A stretch of 64,000 nucleotides of DNA from NCBI RefSeq assembly GCF_029784155.1, contig NC_073693.1:187323802-187387801 (forward strand), given 5' to 3'. The stretch comes from Uranotaenia lowii. Lineage: Eukaryota > Arthropoda > Insecta > Diptera > Culicidae. The translations under genes were made by a program, and so were the position numbers. Below the pieces are notes generated by a model, which had not been told where the DNA came from, made no database searches, and saw only the letters and a program-made list of their open reading frames with translations. The first letter of the stretch is position 1. Each line of letters begins with the position of its first letter. Shown here piece after piece: positions 55,494 through 64,000 of this stretch.

Positions 55494-57190
55494 TTTATTT
55501 GGAGCACTATTTTACCTAGTTTCTTTCTTCGGCACACGAATATTAACGCTGGCACACGACACACTCTTGATTTCTAAACGAAATACTAAAGGAACGAATT
55601 AATAAACCTATTAGACCTGACACATCACTTTATAAAGACATACCGACTATACCCGAACAAATACGCGCACAACCAACCTCGTGGGCAAACTGGGAATGAA
55701 TGTAAGGCTGTGAACCCTCAGATCAGGGAAAGCGCTATCAGACCTAGCTCCCCGGAACTACGTCATACACGAAAACCCTTGGGGCGGCTTGGGTTTTGTG
55801 AGCACGATCTAGTTGCTCGTTTTTGCTCCCAGATCCTCGCATCCAACTGTCCCTTTCCCACAAGACGGGGGAGATACATCCCGAACTCGCCCTCTAGAGA
55901 TTCTCAATCCAGGCCGTTACGCAATGAGAAAAAGGTCAACTATCATTAACCAATTCGTAACTATGTTGAAGCGTTTTTATTAAGTTCGACTCTAATGACT
56001 GAAGTATGTCTTTTGAAGTTTATTATTTTTGAAGAAGGAATAAGGGCTCAGTAATAACTAATAATAATTTAACTGTTCAAAACAACGTAATACATGAAAC
56101 AAACATGATCCTTAAATTATTATTTTTATGAAGAGTAATCTATCTAATAAATGAACTATACAAAACATGTAACCAGGTACAACCGTTACAATGCACGTTA
56201 ATGTAAGTTACCATATATCCAATTAATAACTGCTGGATGAGACGTTCAAGGGAATGGATTCGTAAGTAGAGTCACTTACGATATCCAAAGGGTTAGGATC
56301 GATTGGTCTCGAGAAGTTATTGCCAAATATAGAACTAACTCACTATGCAAGTCTCTGTAGTCCCCGTCCCCAAGATTCGTTTTTAGAAGAGCGCGTTCAA
56401 CAGCAGGAGAACTCAATACGAGTAGTACTGCTACAGATACATACCCATTCGCTCAATCCATTTGTTTGATGCCCTGATGCATCCCACCGACCCCATGAAA
56501 TATTGCAATTAATATACATTTTATATCATGGATATAGTTTTGTATGAATATAGTTTGAAATATAATGGGAAACAATATATCCTGGGATAAATGTAGTTTA
56601 GTTTTATAATGTATTTAAATATGTTACAAAATATCCTGCAAAAAAAACGTATTAATATACAAAAGCCTGCGTATGTTTGATGAAGCAAATTTAAATTGAA
56701 TATATTTGTTTTCCAGCATGAGTATTAAGATTGTCACAATTCTCGATCACAACTTAATATGCTAAGTAGTTAACGGTTATGCCTGTAAGTTTATTTGTTT
56801 TCAAGATATACTTAACAAACTATGGTAAATATAAATCCAGATAAATATGATGTGATATCTGCTGAAAACTTGTGATTCTTCAGTTGATGAATAAAACTTT
56901 TTTGACATAAAATGATGGAACTGTAAAAACCCTCAGAAAAGGGTGTTAAAGTAAGGGAATAATAATGAAAAGAACAAAAAATTCTCGTGTGCTGACGCCA
57001 ATAATCTAGAAGAATTTATATGATTATACCATATTTGTTTTCTCCACTCGCTGAGTTATATTAATCGTCGCCCATAATATAATAAATTATAATATGATGC
57101 AGTAAAAATCAATATAAAGCATGGATCACTACAAATCTGGACGCACTGTTAATTATACCATAGCGCTCCTAGCTGTCGGATCTGGAATGT
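55494..57190. other. Non-coding; GC-richer then AT-rich
   Basis: 55494-55950 is moderately GC-rich and could be LTR or leader sequence of the element to which the 55150-55493 frame belongs, but no repeat partner is present in the window. 55950-57190 is AT-rich without recognisable content. Confidence 0.35.
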
Positions 57191-57200
57191 TTTGACAGTA

Positions 57201-57620
57201 GGGTAAAATACCTAGATTTCGACAGTTTTTGCTTGATTTGTCAAAAAAACCATTAAATAAACTATTTTGACTAAAGTTTTTCATTTCAAATATGTTTGGT
57301 TATATGAATCAGACTTTTTTCTTCATTTTCTACTTTTTTTCTTGATCAAAAGTTTCAAAACAGCGTTTTTATTATCCTTTTACTGAAACCTCTTGATGAT
57401 CTAGTTTTCGACATTCAATTTGAGTTTTCGACAAGCATATTTCCACCTCCTTTGTTAGTTCAGCAATATGAATTTTTGCGTATCGGAATTGCTTGTCTAC
57501 TTCACGGCGTTTTTTACACCATGGAAACAGTATAAACATACCGAAGAAGATGGGTGTCGAAAAATAGATTATTAGGCGTGTTTTCAGCGCTAGTTTTCGA
57601 CAGCTCAAAAAATAGTTGAA
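57201..57620. mobile_element. One end of a TA-GGGTA MITE repeating TTTCGACA
   Basis: TA (57199-57200) is followed by GGGTAAAATACCTAGATTTC and GACAG. TTTTCGACA-like words recur near 57219, 57404, 57425, 57553 (inverse) and 57593, as in the related elements at 15854 and 31226. The opposite terminus was not found, so the element is truncated. Confidence 0.5.
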
Positions 57621-57874
57621 ATTTCATTAAATGTTAGCAAAAATATAAAAAAAATTACCGAAAAGATTGATTTCAGAACCTTATTTATCCATTGATTCCT
57701 TTTATGTTGCTTTTAATCAAATAAAAGGGGTTTTTTTTCGTGATTCAAAATCATTCTTAATTGGTCGATGGCATTGAATTTCACAGGTGATTTAGAATGT
57801 TACTTTCAAATTATTGATTTACTACTATTCAATAACTTATTTAGAAGATTTTTTATATTCAACGTACACCTAGG

Positions 57875-57990
57875 TTTTTTTTTACACGGTTTTTTTACGC
57901 GGTTTTTTTTACACGGCTTTTTTACACGGTTTTCGGGAATTAACACGGTTTTTTTTTACACGGTTTTCGCGAATTAACACGGTTTTTGAG
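57875..57990 (+). repeat. Short tandem repeat of TTTTTTTACACGG
   Basis: About eight irregular units of poly-T followed by ACACGG (variants ACGCGG and ACACGGC). Two include an insert of the form TTCGSGAATTAACACGG. Confidence 0.75.
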
Positions 57991-58075
57991 AGAAAATATT
58001 CTAAGTCCTTTTCAAAGGAAAACACTTAGAATCTTTTTGAAGTTGGGAAAATCTTATCTCTTAGACTAAGAACAT

Positions 58076-58507
58076 GATACATGAGACCTAAGACCTGGGA
58101 CCTGAGACCTGGGACCTGAGACCTGAGACCTGAGACCTGAGACCTGAAACCTGAGACCTGAGACCTGAGACCTGAGACCTGAGACCTGAGACCTGATACC
58201 TAAGACACGAGACATGAGACATGAGACATGAGACCTGAGACATGAAACATTAGAAATTAGACATGAGACCTGAGACCTGGAACCTGAGACAAGGGATATT
58301 AGACTTGAGACCTCAGCATGAGACATGAGACCTGAGACCTGAGACCTGAGGCATGAGACAAGAGCCATGAAACATGAGACTTTAGACCTGAGACATGAGG
58401 CATGAGACATAAGACATGAGACCTGAGGCATGAGACAAGAGCCATGGAACATGAGACCTGAGACCTGAGACATGAGACTTTGGACCTGAGACCGGAGACC
58501 GGAGACA
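58076..58507. repeat. 7-bp satellite (GAGACCT/GAGACAT)n
   Basis: About 430 bp built of GAGACCT with frequent GAGACAT variants, roughly 60 units. Because 7 is not a multiple of 3, one stop-free phase gives stop-free reading in all frames of the minus strand; the frames at 58066-58473 and 58299-58508 are consequences of the repeat and not genes. Confidence 0.92.
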
Positions 58508-60370
58508 AGCTACTAGAATTAGTACCGCGAGAAACAAGTTTAGCTCCGATTTCAACATGCGACCCCTCTAATGAAAGGGTTTGACTTGTAGGTGATGAAA
58601 AATAGTGTCGCGACTTCGCTAGTACAAGCTACTAGTGTTAGTACCGCGAGAAATTAGTTAAGCTTCGATTTATACTTGCGACCCTTCTAGTGAAAGGGTT
58701 TGACTTGAAGATGACGGAAAATTGTGTCGCGAGTTCGATAGTACAAGCCAGTGTGCCAAATATTCGTTTCAATCATTGAAAGCCGAAAGCAACACAAGCT
58801 CAAAGCCGCGCAACACTTATTCCTGTCACAATGAAGCTTTTCGACTTTCAAGCTCACATGAAGCCATCATTGCTGTCAGTCTTTTCCAATTGAACGAAAA
58901 CTAGCCCGGCTTTCAGTCCAATAGGAATGAAAGCTGGAAACCGCCTTTCAATTTTCGATGACTGTGTGCGCTGTTCATATTCATATTCATTTGAAAGGCA
59001 GACATTTTCAGTCATGAAGGATTGAAAGAGCGCCAAGGAAGGCTTGAATACAGCAACAACAACAAACACTACTGTGTGCGGCGGTGTGAAGGACATGATG
59101 CGGTGTATGCCAATTCGATTGCACCCAAGATTGTTTGGATGTGTGTTGCTTTCAGTGATAATCTTGGAAGGAAGGATTGGCATACACATACATACGTTTA
59201 TCTTTCCAATTCTATTTATATTTCATAGAAATTCAAAATATGAAAAAAAAAAACACTTAACTAATTTTTGGTTAACTTTCGTTTTGAAAAATAATGATCT
59301 TCAAACTATGTCCACTTTGTCCTCAGTAGGCGACGGATTACCCGATTTCCATAACAGCTATAATATATAACATCTCGTAGTGCCTATTTATTCTGAATAT
59401 GGAAGAAAAAAAAATTCAGGAAGCGAAAATTTTGTTCAAGGACCTGCAAAAATATTCATGAACAAAAACATCAATCATTTTCAATTGAATATGACTGGAG
59501 CGGCTTTCAAATGAATTTGAAAGGATTTTGACAGGAAATGAATACGGTAAAAAGCTCCTTTACTTTGAAAGATGCAAGTATGAAAGCTATTTAAAAGCTT
59601 TGACTTTGACAGTGAGGATGCTGTCAGTTGAATGAAGATTGAGCTTTGACTGTGAAAATTTTGAACACTGGTACAAGCTACTAGTGTTAGTACCACGAGA
59701 AATTAGTTTAGCTCCGATTTCAACTTTCGACCGGTCAAATGAAAGGGTTTGACTTGTAGGTGACGAAAAATAGTGTCGTGACTTCGCTAGTACAAGCTAC
59801 TAGTGTTAGTACCGCGAGAAATTAGTTAAGCTTCGATTTATACTTGCGACCCCTCTAGTGAAAGGGTTTGACTTGAAGATGACGGAAAATTGTGTCGCGA
59901 GTTCGCTAGTACAAGCTACTAGTGTTAGTACCGCGAGAAATTAGTTTAGCTCCGATTTCAACTTTCGACCGGTCAAATGAAAGGGTTTGACTTGTAGGTG
60001 ACGAAAAATAGTGTCGTGACTTCGCTAGTACAAGCTACTAGGATTAGTACCGCGAGAAATTAGTTAAGCTCCGATTTCAATTTGCGCGAGAAATTAGTTA
60101 AGCTTCGATTTATACTTGCGACCCCTCTAGTGAAAGGGTTTGACTTGAAGATGACGGAAAATTGTGTCGCGAGTTCGCTAGTACAAGCTACTAGTGTAAG
60201 TACCACGAGAAATTAGTTTAGCTCCGATTTCAACTTTCGACCGGTCAAATGAAAGGGTTTGACTTTTAGGTGATGAAAAATAGTGTCGCGAGTTCGCCAG
60301 TACAAGCTACTAGTGTTATTACCGGAAGAAAGAAGTTTCATTTCCGATTTCAACTTGCGACCAATCAGGT
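58506..60370. repeat. Satellite array with about 120-bp unit, split by a hAT-like MITE
   Basis: The unit begins TACAAGCTACTAGTGTTAGT, then ACCGCGAGAAATTAG. It continues to GAAAGGGTTTGACTTG and ends TGTCGCGAGTTCGCTAG. Starts are near 58506, 58623, (58741), 59671, 59791, 59910, 60027, 60179 and 60299. Two subtypes alternate: one has ATTAGTTAAGCTTCGATTTA with a CTCTAGTGAAAGGG block, the other ATTAGTTTAGCTCCGATTTC with a GGTCAAATGAAAGGG block. The unit near 60027 is rearranged (a partial duplication of the GCGAGAAATTAGTTAAGC block). Confidence 0.88.
58749..59670. mobile_element. 922-bp hAT-like MITE inside the satellite
   Basis: GTACAAGC is duplicated on both sides (58741-58748 and 59671-59678). 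The ends are inverted repeats: left CAGTGTGCCAAATATTC, right (reverse complement) CAGTGTTCAAAATTTTC. An 8-bp duplication with CAGTG ends fits hAT. TTGAAAG/CTTTCAA words recur throughout the interior. Frames inside (58854-59370) overlap on both strands and have no motif. No transposase. Confidence 0.82.
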
Positions 60371-60414
60371 TAAAGTGTTTGAAGCAAACAGAACTCAAGG
60401 TTAGTTGTGAGATA

Positions 60415-60590
60415 CGTCTCGTTGGTCGAGTGGTTAGCGTGGTAAGACGGTAATCGCTGGTCCTCTGATGGCATGGGTTCGATTCCCATCTCGGTACTGG
60501 AGTTAAATGTTAATCTTAAATTTTCAACGTAATTAATTCAGTCTGCAAAGCCTAAATCGGCATAGACGATGTATGTCTTTTAAACAGAGA
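60415..60590 (+). mobile_element. tRNA-derived SINE, plus-strand copy
   Basis: Head GTCTCGTTGGTCGAGTGG with an A box at 60423-60433 and a B box GGTTCGATTCC at 60476-60486. The body (GGAGTTAAATGTTAATC, then CAGTCTGCAAAGCCTAAATC) parallels the copy at 41011-41244. It ends ATGTATGTCTTTTAAAC without a long A tail, so it is older or has lost the tail. Confidence 0.85.
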
Positions 60591-61262
60591 TACCGTCTGG
60601 TGCATCTGGTGCATCATGCAACAGTTTTCAACTTCAATGGCCTTTAAAAACATTATTTCCGCAGATAATCATACCGTTTGTACAAAAAAGTTTTAAAGTT
60701 GATTGCAGATAAAATTGAGGTAGTCGGAAAAATTATTGGTTCCACCAGTTGTGATGTATTTGAAATGTCGTAATGCATGAAGCACTAATTGCAGTAGTTT
60801 TTGGCTTTGTTCGAATTAAATTTTATATTTTTTAAACCATAAATGTTTTTATAGAAAAGGCATTTAGGGGTGAAAAATACTGTAACAAATTCTGCTAGCT
60901 GAAATCATAAAAATTCATGATTGGAAGGATAAAAATTTTGAAGTTATATTTTCAATAACTGCAAATTTTAAAGAATGCTATGTTTGATAAAAATTTTCGA
61001 AAATTTGTAGCATCTTGTTCAAGTTTTCAAACAATCAAAAAACGCACGGGCTCACAGCTCTCAGAGCAGAACTCGTGAAATAGTATGCTTTTTACCTTAT
61101 TTAAACACTAAAAGTACAACGTACCGTTATTTTGCCGCTGAGGTGTTTTTTCGCGGATTATATTACCACGGAGAGTTAAACATCAATTCGAAAAACTGCC
61201 GGAGGTATCAAATCGGATTCCATTGTTTGGCCTGCTTAGCTTTCTTTGTTTGCTGATCCACT

Positions 61263-62027
61263 ATGAACAAAACACGTCTCGCTGTGAAAAGTTCAAAATT
61301 GGATGAGATGCCGAACGATGAGCCAACTGACTCCACCATGACCATCTCACAACTTGCAAAGATGCTGATCGGCAAGCTCGAGGAAACGAAGGCCTAGACC
61401 TCTCTTAAGATAACGGAGCAGATTTCTAATATGAGGAGTGAGATAAAAACCGAAATGGATCTCATGAAGGATGAATTGCGTCACTCAGTCTCTAATCTCA
61501 AGATGTCAATCTCTCAAAATACTGAGCGCATTCGTCAGAATGCTGAAACACTTCAACGCAACAATAACAACAACGACCTACTGATTCGTGGTATACCTTT
61601 TGTACTTGGAGAGGATCTACATAGTTACTTCGGAAAGCTGTTTTTAGCTTTGGGATACGTCGAAGCTTCGATGCCGTTAGTAGATCTTCGACGTTTATCG
61701 AGAACTGCTATGGTGCCTGGAAAATTGTACATTATTCTAGTGCAGTTTGCCATCACAAACCAACGAAACGACTTCTACGGCACATATCTAAAAACACGAT
61801 CTTTGTCCGTGGAATGCATCGGTTTCGACACCAAAGATAGGGTATACATCAATGAAAACCTCTCATGGACCGCGAGAAATATCAACTTGAGAGCGCTGAA
61901 AGCTAAACGAGAGGGAAAACTCACAACGGTGTTTACGAAAAGGGGCATAGTATATGTGAAGATTGGAGAAGAAAGCGAAAGTACACCGATAACATCCGAA
62001 GCCGAGCTACAACGTATTCTACAATAA
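61263..62027 (+). pseudogene. LINE ORF1 protein (RNA-binding), one in-frame stop
   Basis: Starting at ATG 61263 the frame reads MNKTRLAVKSSKLDEMPNDE and reaches an in-frame TAG at codon 45 (61395-61397). It then continues unbroken for 209 codons to TAA. After the stop come a heptad-patterned coiled coil (IKTEMDLMKDELRHSVSNLK) and an Asn run. An RRM-like region follows (NDLLIRGIPFVLGEDLHSYF, LVDLRRLSR, IILVQFAITNQRNDFY), then a C-terminal part (RVYINENLSWTARNINLRAL, VYVKIGEE). This order is that of ORF1 proteins of CR1/jockey-type LINEs, which coat element RNA. A later Met (61431) gives a 198-residue product without the first part. No ORF2 follows. Confidence 0.78.
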
Positions 62028-62029
62028 AC

Positions 62030-62225
62030 CTTTTCCCTACAAGTTTTCTCTTTCCTTCCAATCCCATCCTTTTTTTCCTTGGTGAATCCCCTCCTGAAAG
62101 TTAAAAATCAAACAAAATCCCTTTCCTTACAAGTTTTCTCTTTCCTTCCAATCCTATCCTTCCATCCCTGGTGACTCCTCTCCTGAAAGTCAAAACAACA
62201 ACAAAAAACCCTCTCCTTACAAGTT
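62030..62225 (+). repeat. Two-and-a-bit tandem copies of about 105 bp after LINE ORF1
   Basis: The block TACAAGTTTTCTCTTTCCTT then CCAATCCYATCC, GGTGAMTCCYCTCCTGAAAG occurs near 62038 and 62137. A third start (CTTACAAGTTTTTGAT) lies near 62216, where LINE similarity ends. Confidence 0.75.
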
Positions 62226-62500
62226 TTTGATAACTTTATTACTTTACATTAAAATAAAAATTTAATTAGTGTTGTGGTATACAAATGTTGCATCTAACCC
62301 TGCTGTTGGATGATGCCACATTTGATGGAAAACTGAAGATTTTGAAATCTTTCGTGTAATTTTGTGGAAGAGAAAGTTTTCTCACTAAAACTTTGAAAAT
62401 GTATGCCCAAAATCCAAAACTAGACTGGGATAAGCATGGCGAATACAAATTTGTACCGTCGTGCAGTGTGACTATGGCTCTGGGGGGTGACTATGGATTA

Positions 62501-63648
62501 CAGTAGTTTTTCGATTTTATCACGGTAAAAAAAAATTTTACCGTGAATATGGCGAAACCGTGAATTTGGCGAAACAAAAAATTAAAGTAAAAAAAGGATT
62601 TTTATTGTATTTAATCAATAATTTAAAATATTTTCAGTAGTGAAAACGTTTTGTATCAATGAATTTTGATAATAAGGATGTAATTATCAAAGATTACTAA
62701 ACACAAAGGATCGATTTCAGTTCAAAATTATTCTTCTCTATAGCAATATTAAGATTTTTCTCGAAATAAAAACATGTAGAATATTCATTTGATTGTCTAC
62801 ATCTAATTAACGTGAATTATTTAGTTTTTATAGAAATTTTACAGTCTCTTATGTCGATTTTGAACAAGAGTTCAAAGAAAAAATCCTCAAAAAAATTTCT
62901 TCTGCAAATTTCAATATTTTTATTTTCACACCTTTGATTCACTAAAAAGTTTACCTTATCACACAAATTTTTGAAAATTTCTCAACTTTGACTTTCAAAG
63001 TGTGTTTCTCGAAATTTGCTTAATGGGCAGATAATTCTTTGTTTTTCATAAGTAAAAAAACAGTAATCTTAGTCCTTTGTACATATTTTAAGACAAAGCT
63101 AGCAGAATTTCATTTTGATCTTCCAAAATTATCCATTCAGACAATACTAAAGGGTTTCCAATCAGAATTGCGCCTTCCTTTCAAATAAACAAATTAAACA
63201 TAGAAATCTGAGACACTTACCTCTTTTCAAAAACGCTTAAATTCACCCACATCTTTATAGGATTTGCATAACCAAAAAAGTTTCCCTTTTTAGAGCGGCT
63301 AATCAAGCACAAATAACAACACTAGCATTAGCATGGTGTTAGAATACTTATGTCAATTATTTCAAGTGTTTTTAAAATTCAAATGACGATTTTAAACACT
63401 ATACAGCTGAAAAAAGCAGTACAATGGCATTTTCATATTATTGAATTCTTATCACCATAACATAAACCATTAAAATATCAAGAACAAAGACGCTCTACGC
63501 TTTTGAACGAAAATTAAGGTCCTGGAAATGGTTTCGGAATGATTTATAAAAAAGCGTGATAAAATCGAAACAATAACCGTGATAAAATCGAGCGTGAATA
63601 TGGCGAGTATTGATAAAATCGAATAGTGATAAAATCGAAAAATTACTG
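62501..63648. mobile_element. 1.15-kb TA-flanked MITE repeating GATAAAATCGA
   Basis: Left CAGTAGTTTTTCGATTTTAT followed by CAC; right (reverse complement) CAGTAATTTTTCGATTTTAT followed by CAC. TA flanks both ends (62499-62500 and 63649-63650). GATAAAATCGA recurs four more times near the right end (63555-63640), and GTGAATATGGCG occurs at both sides (62541, 63592). CAGT-starting ends at TA suggest Tc1/mariner mobilisation. Non-coding. Confidence 0.75.
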
Positions 63649-63650
63649 TA

Positions 63651-64000
63651 TCATGAAAAATGTTAGTTTCTGATACCTATATCTCCATAAATATTAAAGA
63701 TATTCCCAAATCCCAAAATTTCATACAATCTTTAGGCTCGTTGAGCGACCCCTTCCCGTGATTCGATCTGGCCCAAATTTGGCATGAGACCTGGAATAGC
63801 ATAGCATAGCATAGCATAGCATTGGGTGACTACACACATCTAGCATTGGCTGATACACTAAGTACAACTCATAATTAAAATCAACACAAGATGCCAAAAT
63901 GAGTATCTGGATACAACACTCATTTCAAGTGTTGATTTTAAAGATAAGTGTGATAACTTAATGCACACCGCGACAAGTCAATGTAATCATAATGGGGATA
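63651..64000. other. Repeat fragment, ATAGC microsatellite and palindromic end
   Basis: 63735-63795 matches 38585-38660 in inverse orientation (GAGCGACCCCTTCCCG, then GGCCCAAATTTGGCAT). (ATAGC)5 lies at 63796-63820. Towards the edge, AAATCAACAC near 63878 and GTGTTGATTT near 63930 form an inverted repeat. No coding content. Confidence 0.5.

Larger units (their letters stand above)
60592..62328 (+). repeat. Dispersed repeat family A, copy split by a LINE 5' part
   Basis: Left end ACCGTCTGGTGCATC, then GCATCATGCAACAG; the block 60640-60690 matches 34635-34680. The right end (GTTGTGGTATACAAATGTTG, then CATCTAACCCTGCTG, ending TTTGATGG) matches 15700-15766 and 37185-37244. The LINE sequence between about 61030 and 62230 separates the halves. 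Confidence 0.65.

Noticed and set aside
58066..58508. Two long minus-strand frames (135 and 69 codons) starting with Met
   Set aside because: They translate a 7-bp satellite and show only repeat-encoded residues; no gene.
58854..59370. Proteins encoded in the hAT-like MITE at 58749-59670
   Set aside because: The frames overlap on both strands and have no transposase features.
60415..60499. Possible genuine tRNA gene
   Set aside because: The A and B boxes are good, but the same head plus an unrelated body occurs at 41011-41244 with an A tail, so both are SINE copies.

Overview
The window looks like a gene-poor, AT-rich, repeat-dominated stretch of an insect nuclear genome. A dipteran, probably a mosquito, fits best: the remnants include a DD37E-type mariner, copia, gypsy and BEL-like LTR elements, Helitrons, several LINE groups, TA- and 8-bp-duplicating MITEs and a tRNA-derived SINE. 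The species is inferred from this mix and not proven. I found no host protein-coding gene, rRNA or stand-alone tRNA gene, and no bacterial-style operon or CRISPR array. Almost every long reading frame belongs to a mobile element or is a shadow of one.

Layout. 1-2.96 kb: minus-strand Ty3/gypsy element (RT running off the left edge, Gag-protease, primer-binding site, LTR end) split by a 733-bp inverted-repeat transposon with a THAP-like fragment. 2.98-6.1 kb: scrambled copia element (RNase H, an inverted RT piece, protease and Gag), itself hit by a 453-bp hAT-like MITE. 6.14-6.43 kb: TAA-flanked Harbinger-like MITE. 7.28-11.05 kb: 3.8-kb hAT-like element with a perfect 8-bp target duplication and no transposase. 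12.95-13.74 kb: dead DD37E mariner. 15.4-17 kb: two non-coding elements. 17.8-18.8 kb: GC-richer non-repetitive island. 19.9-21.9 kb: head-to-head array of about 160-bp repeats. 22.57-24.38 kb: TTAA-flanked foldback element with arms of about 0.7 kb.

27.9-29.7 kb: dispersed repeat interrupted by a 1.38-kb miniature LTR retrotransposon whose two 252-bp LTRs read as identical. 30.0-32.3 kb: Helitron with an internal minisatellite and a nested MITE. 34.6-37.2 kb: another copy of the dispersed repeat, split by an inverted-repeat element whose ends (CACGGTG, 5-bp duplication) resemble Transib ends or RAG heptamers and which carries part of an unrecognised ORF. 39.0-39.8 kb: smaller foldback. 40.3-43.3 kb: minus-strand Helitron containing a SINE. 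43.4-45.9 kb: two 5'-truncated LINEs, one with an uninterrupted RT.

46.4-47.3 kb: TA-flanked MITE. 47.4-49.4 kb: second GC-richer island. 50.6-54.3 kb: minus-strand LINE (endonuclease and RT) that has lost its FADD box and carries a 945-bp MITE. 55.15-55.49 kb: unassigned ORF. 57.2-60.4 kb: MITE end, a 7-bp satellite and a 120-bp satellite with a 922-bp hAT-like insertion. 60.4-62.3 kb: SINE, then a third dispersed-repeat copy containing a LINE ORF1 without ORF2. 62.5-63.65 kb: another TA-flanked MITE.

The region reads as a nested insertion record. Several insertions can be undone on paper to a continuous host sequence (gypsy, copia, LINE, dispersed repeat), which gives a relative order of events. 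The most unusual items are the CACGGTG-ended element, the identical-LTR miniature retrotransposon, and a group of TA-flanked MITEs that each repeat their own terminal word internally. All alignments were made by eye; no database search was run.
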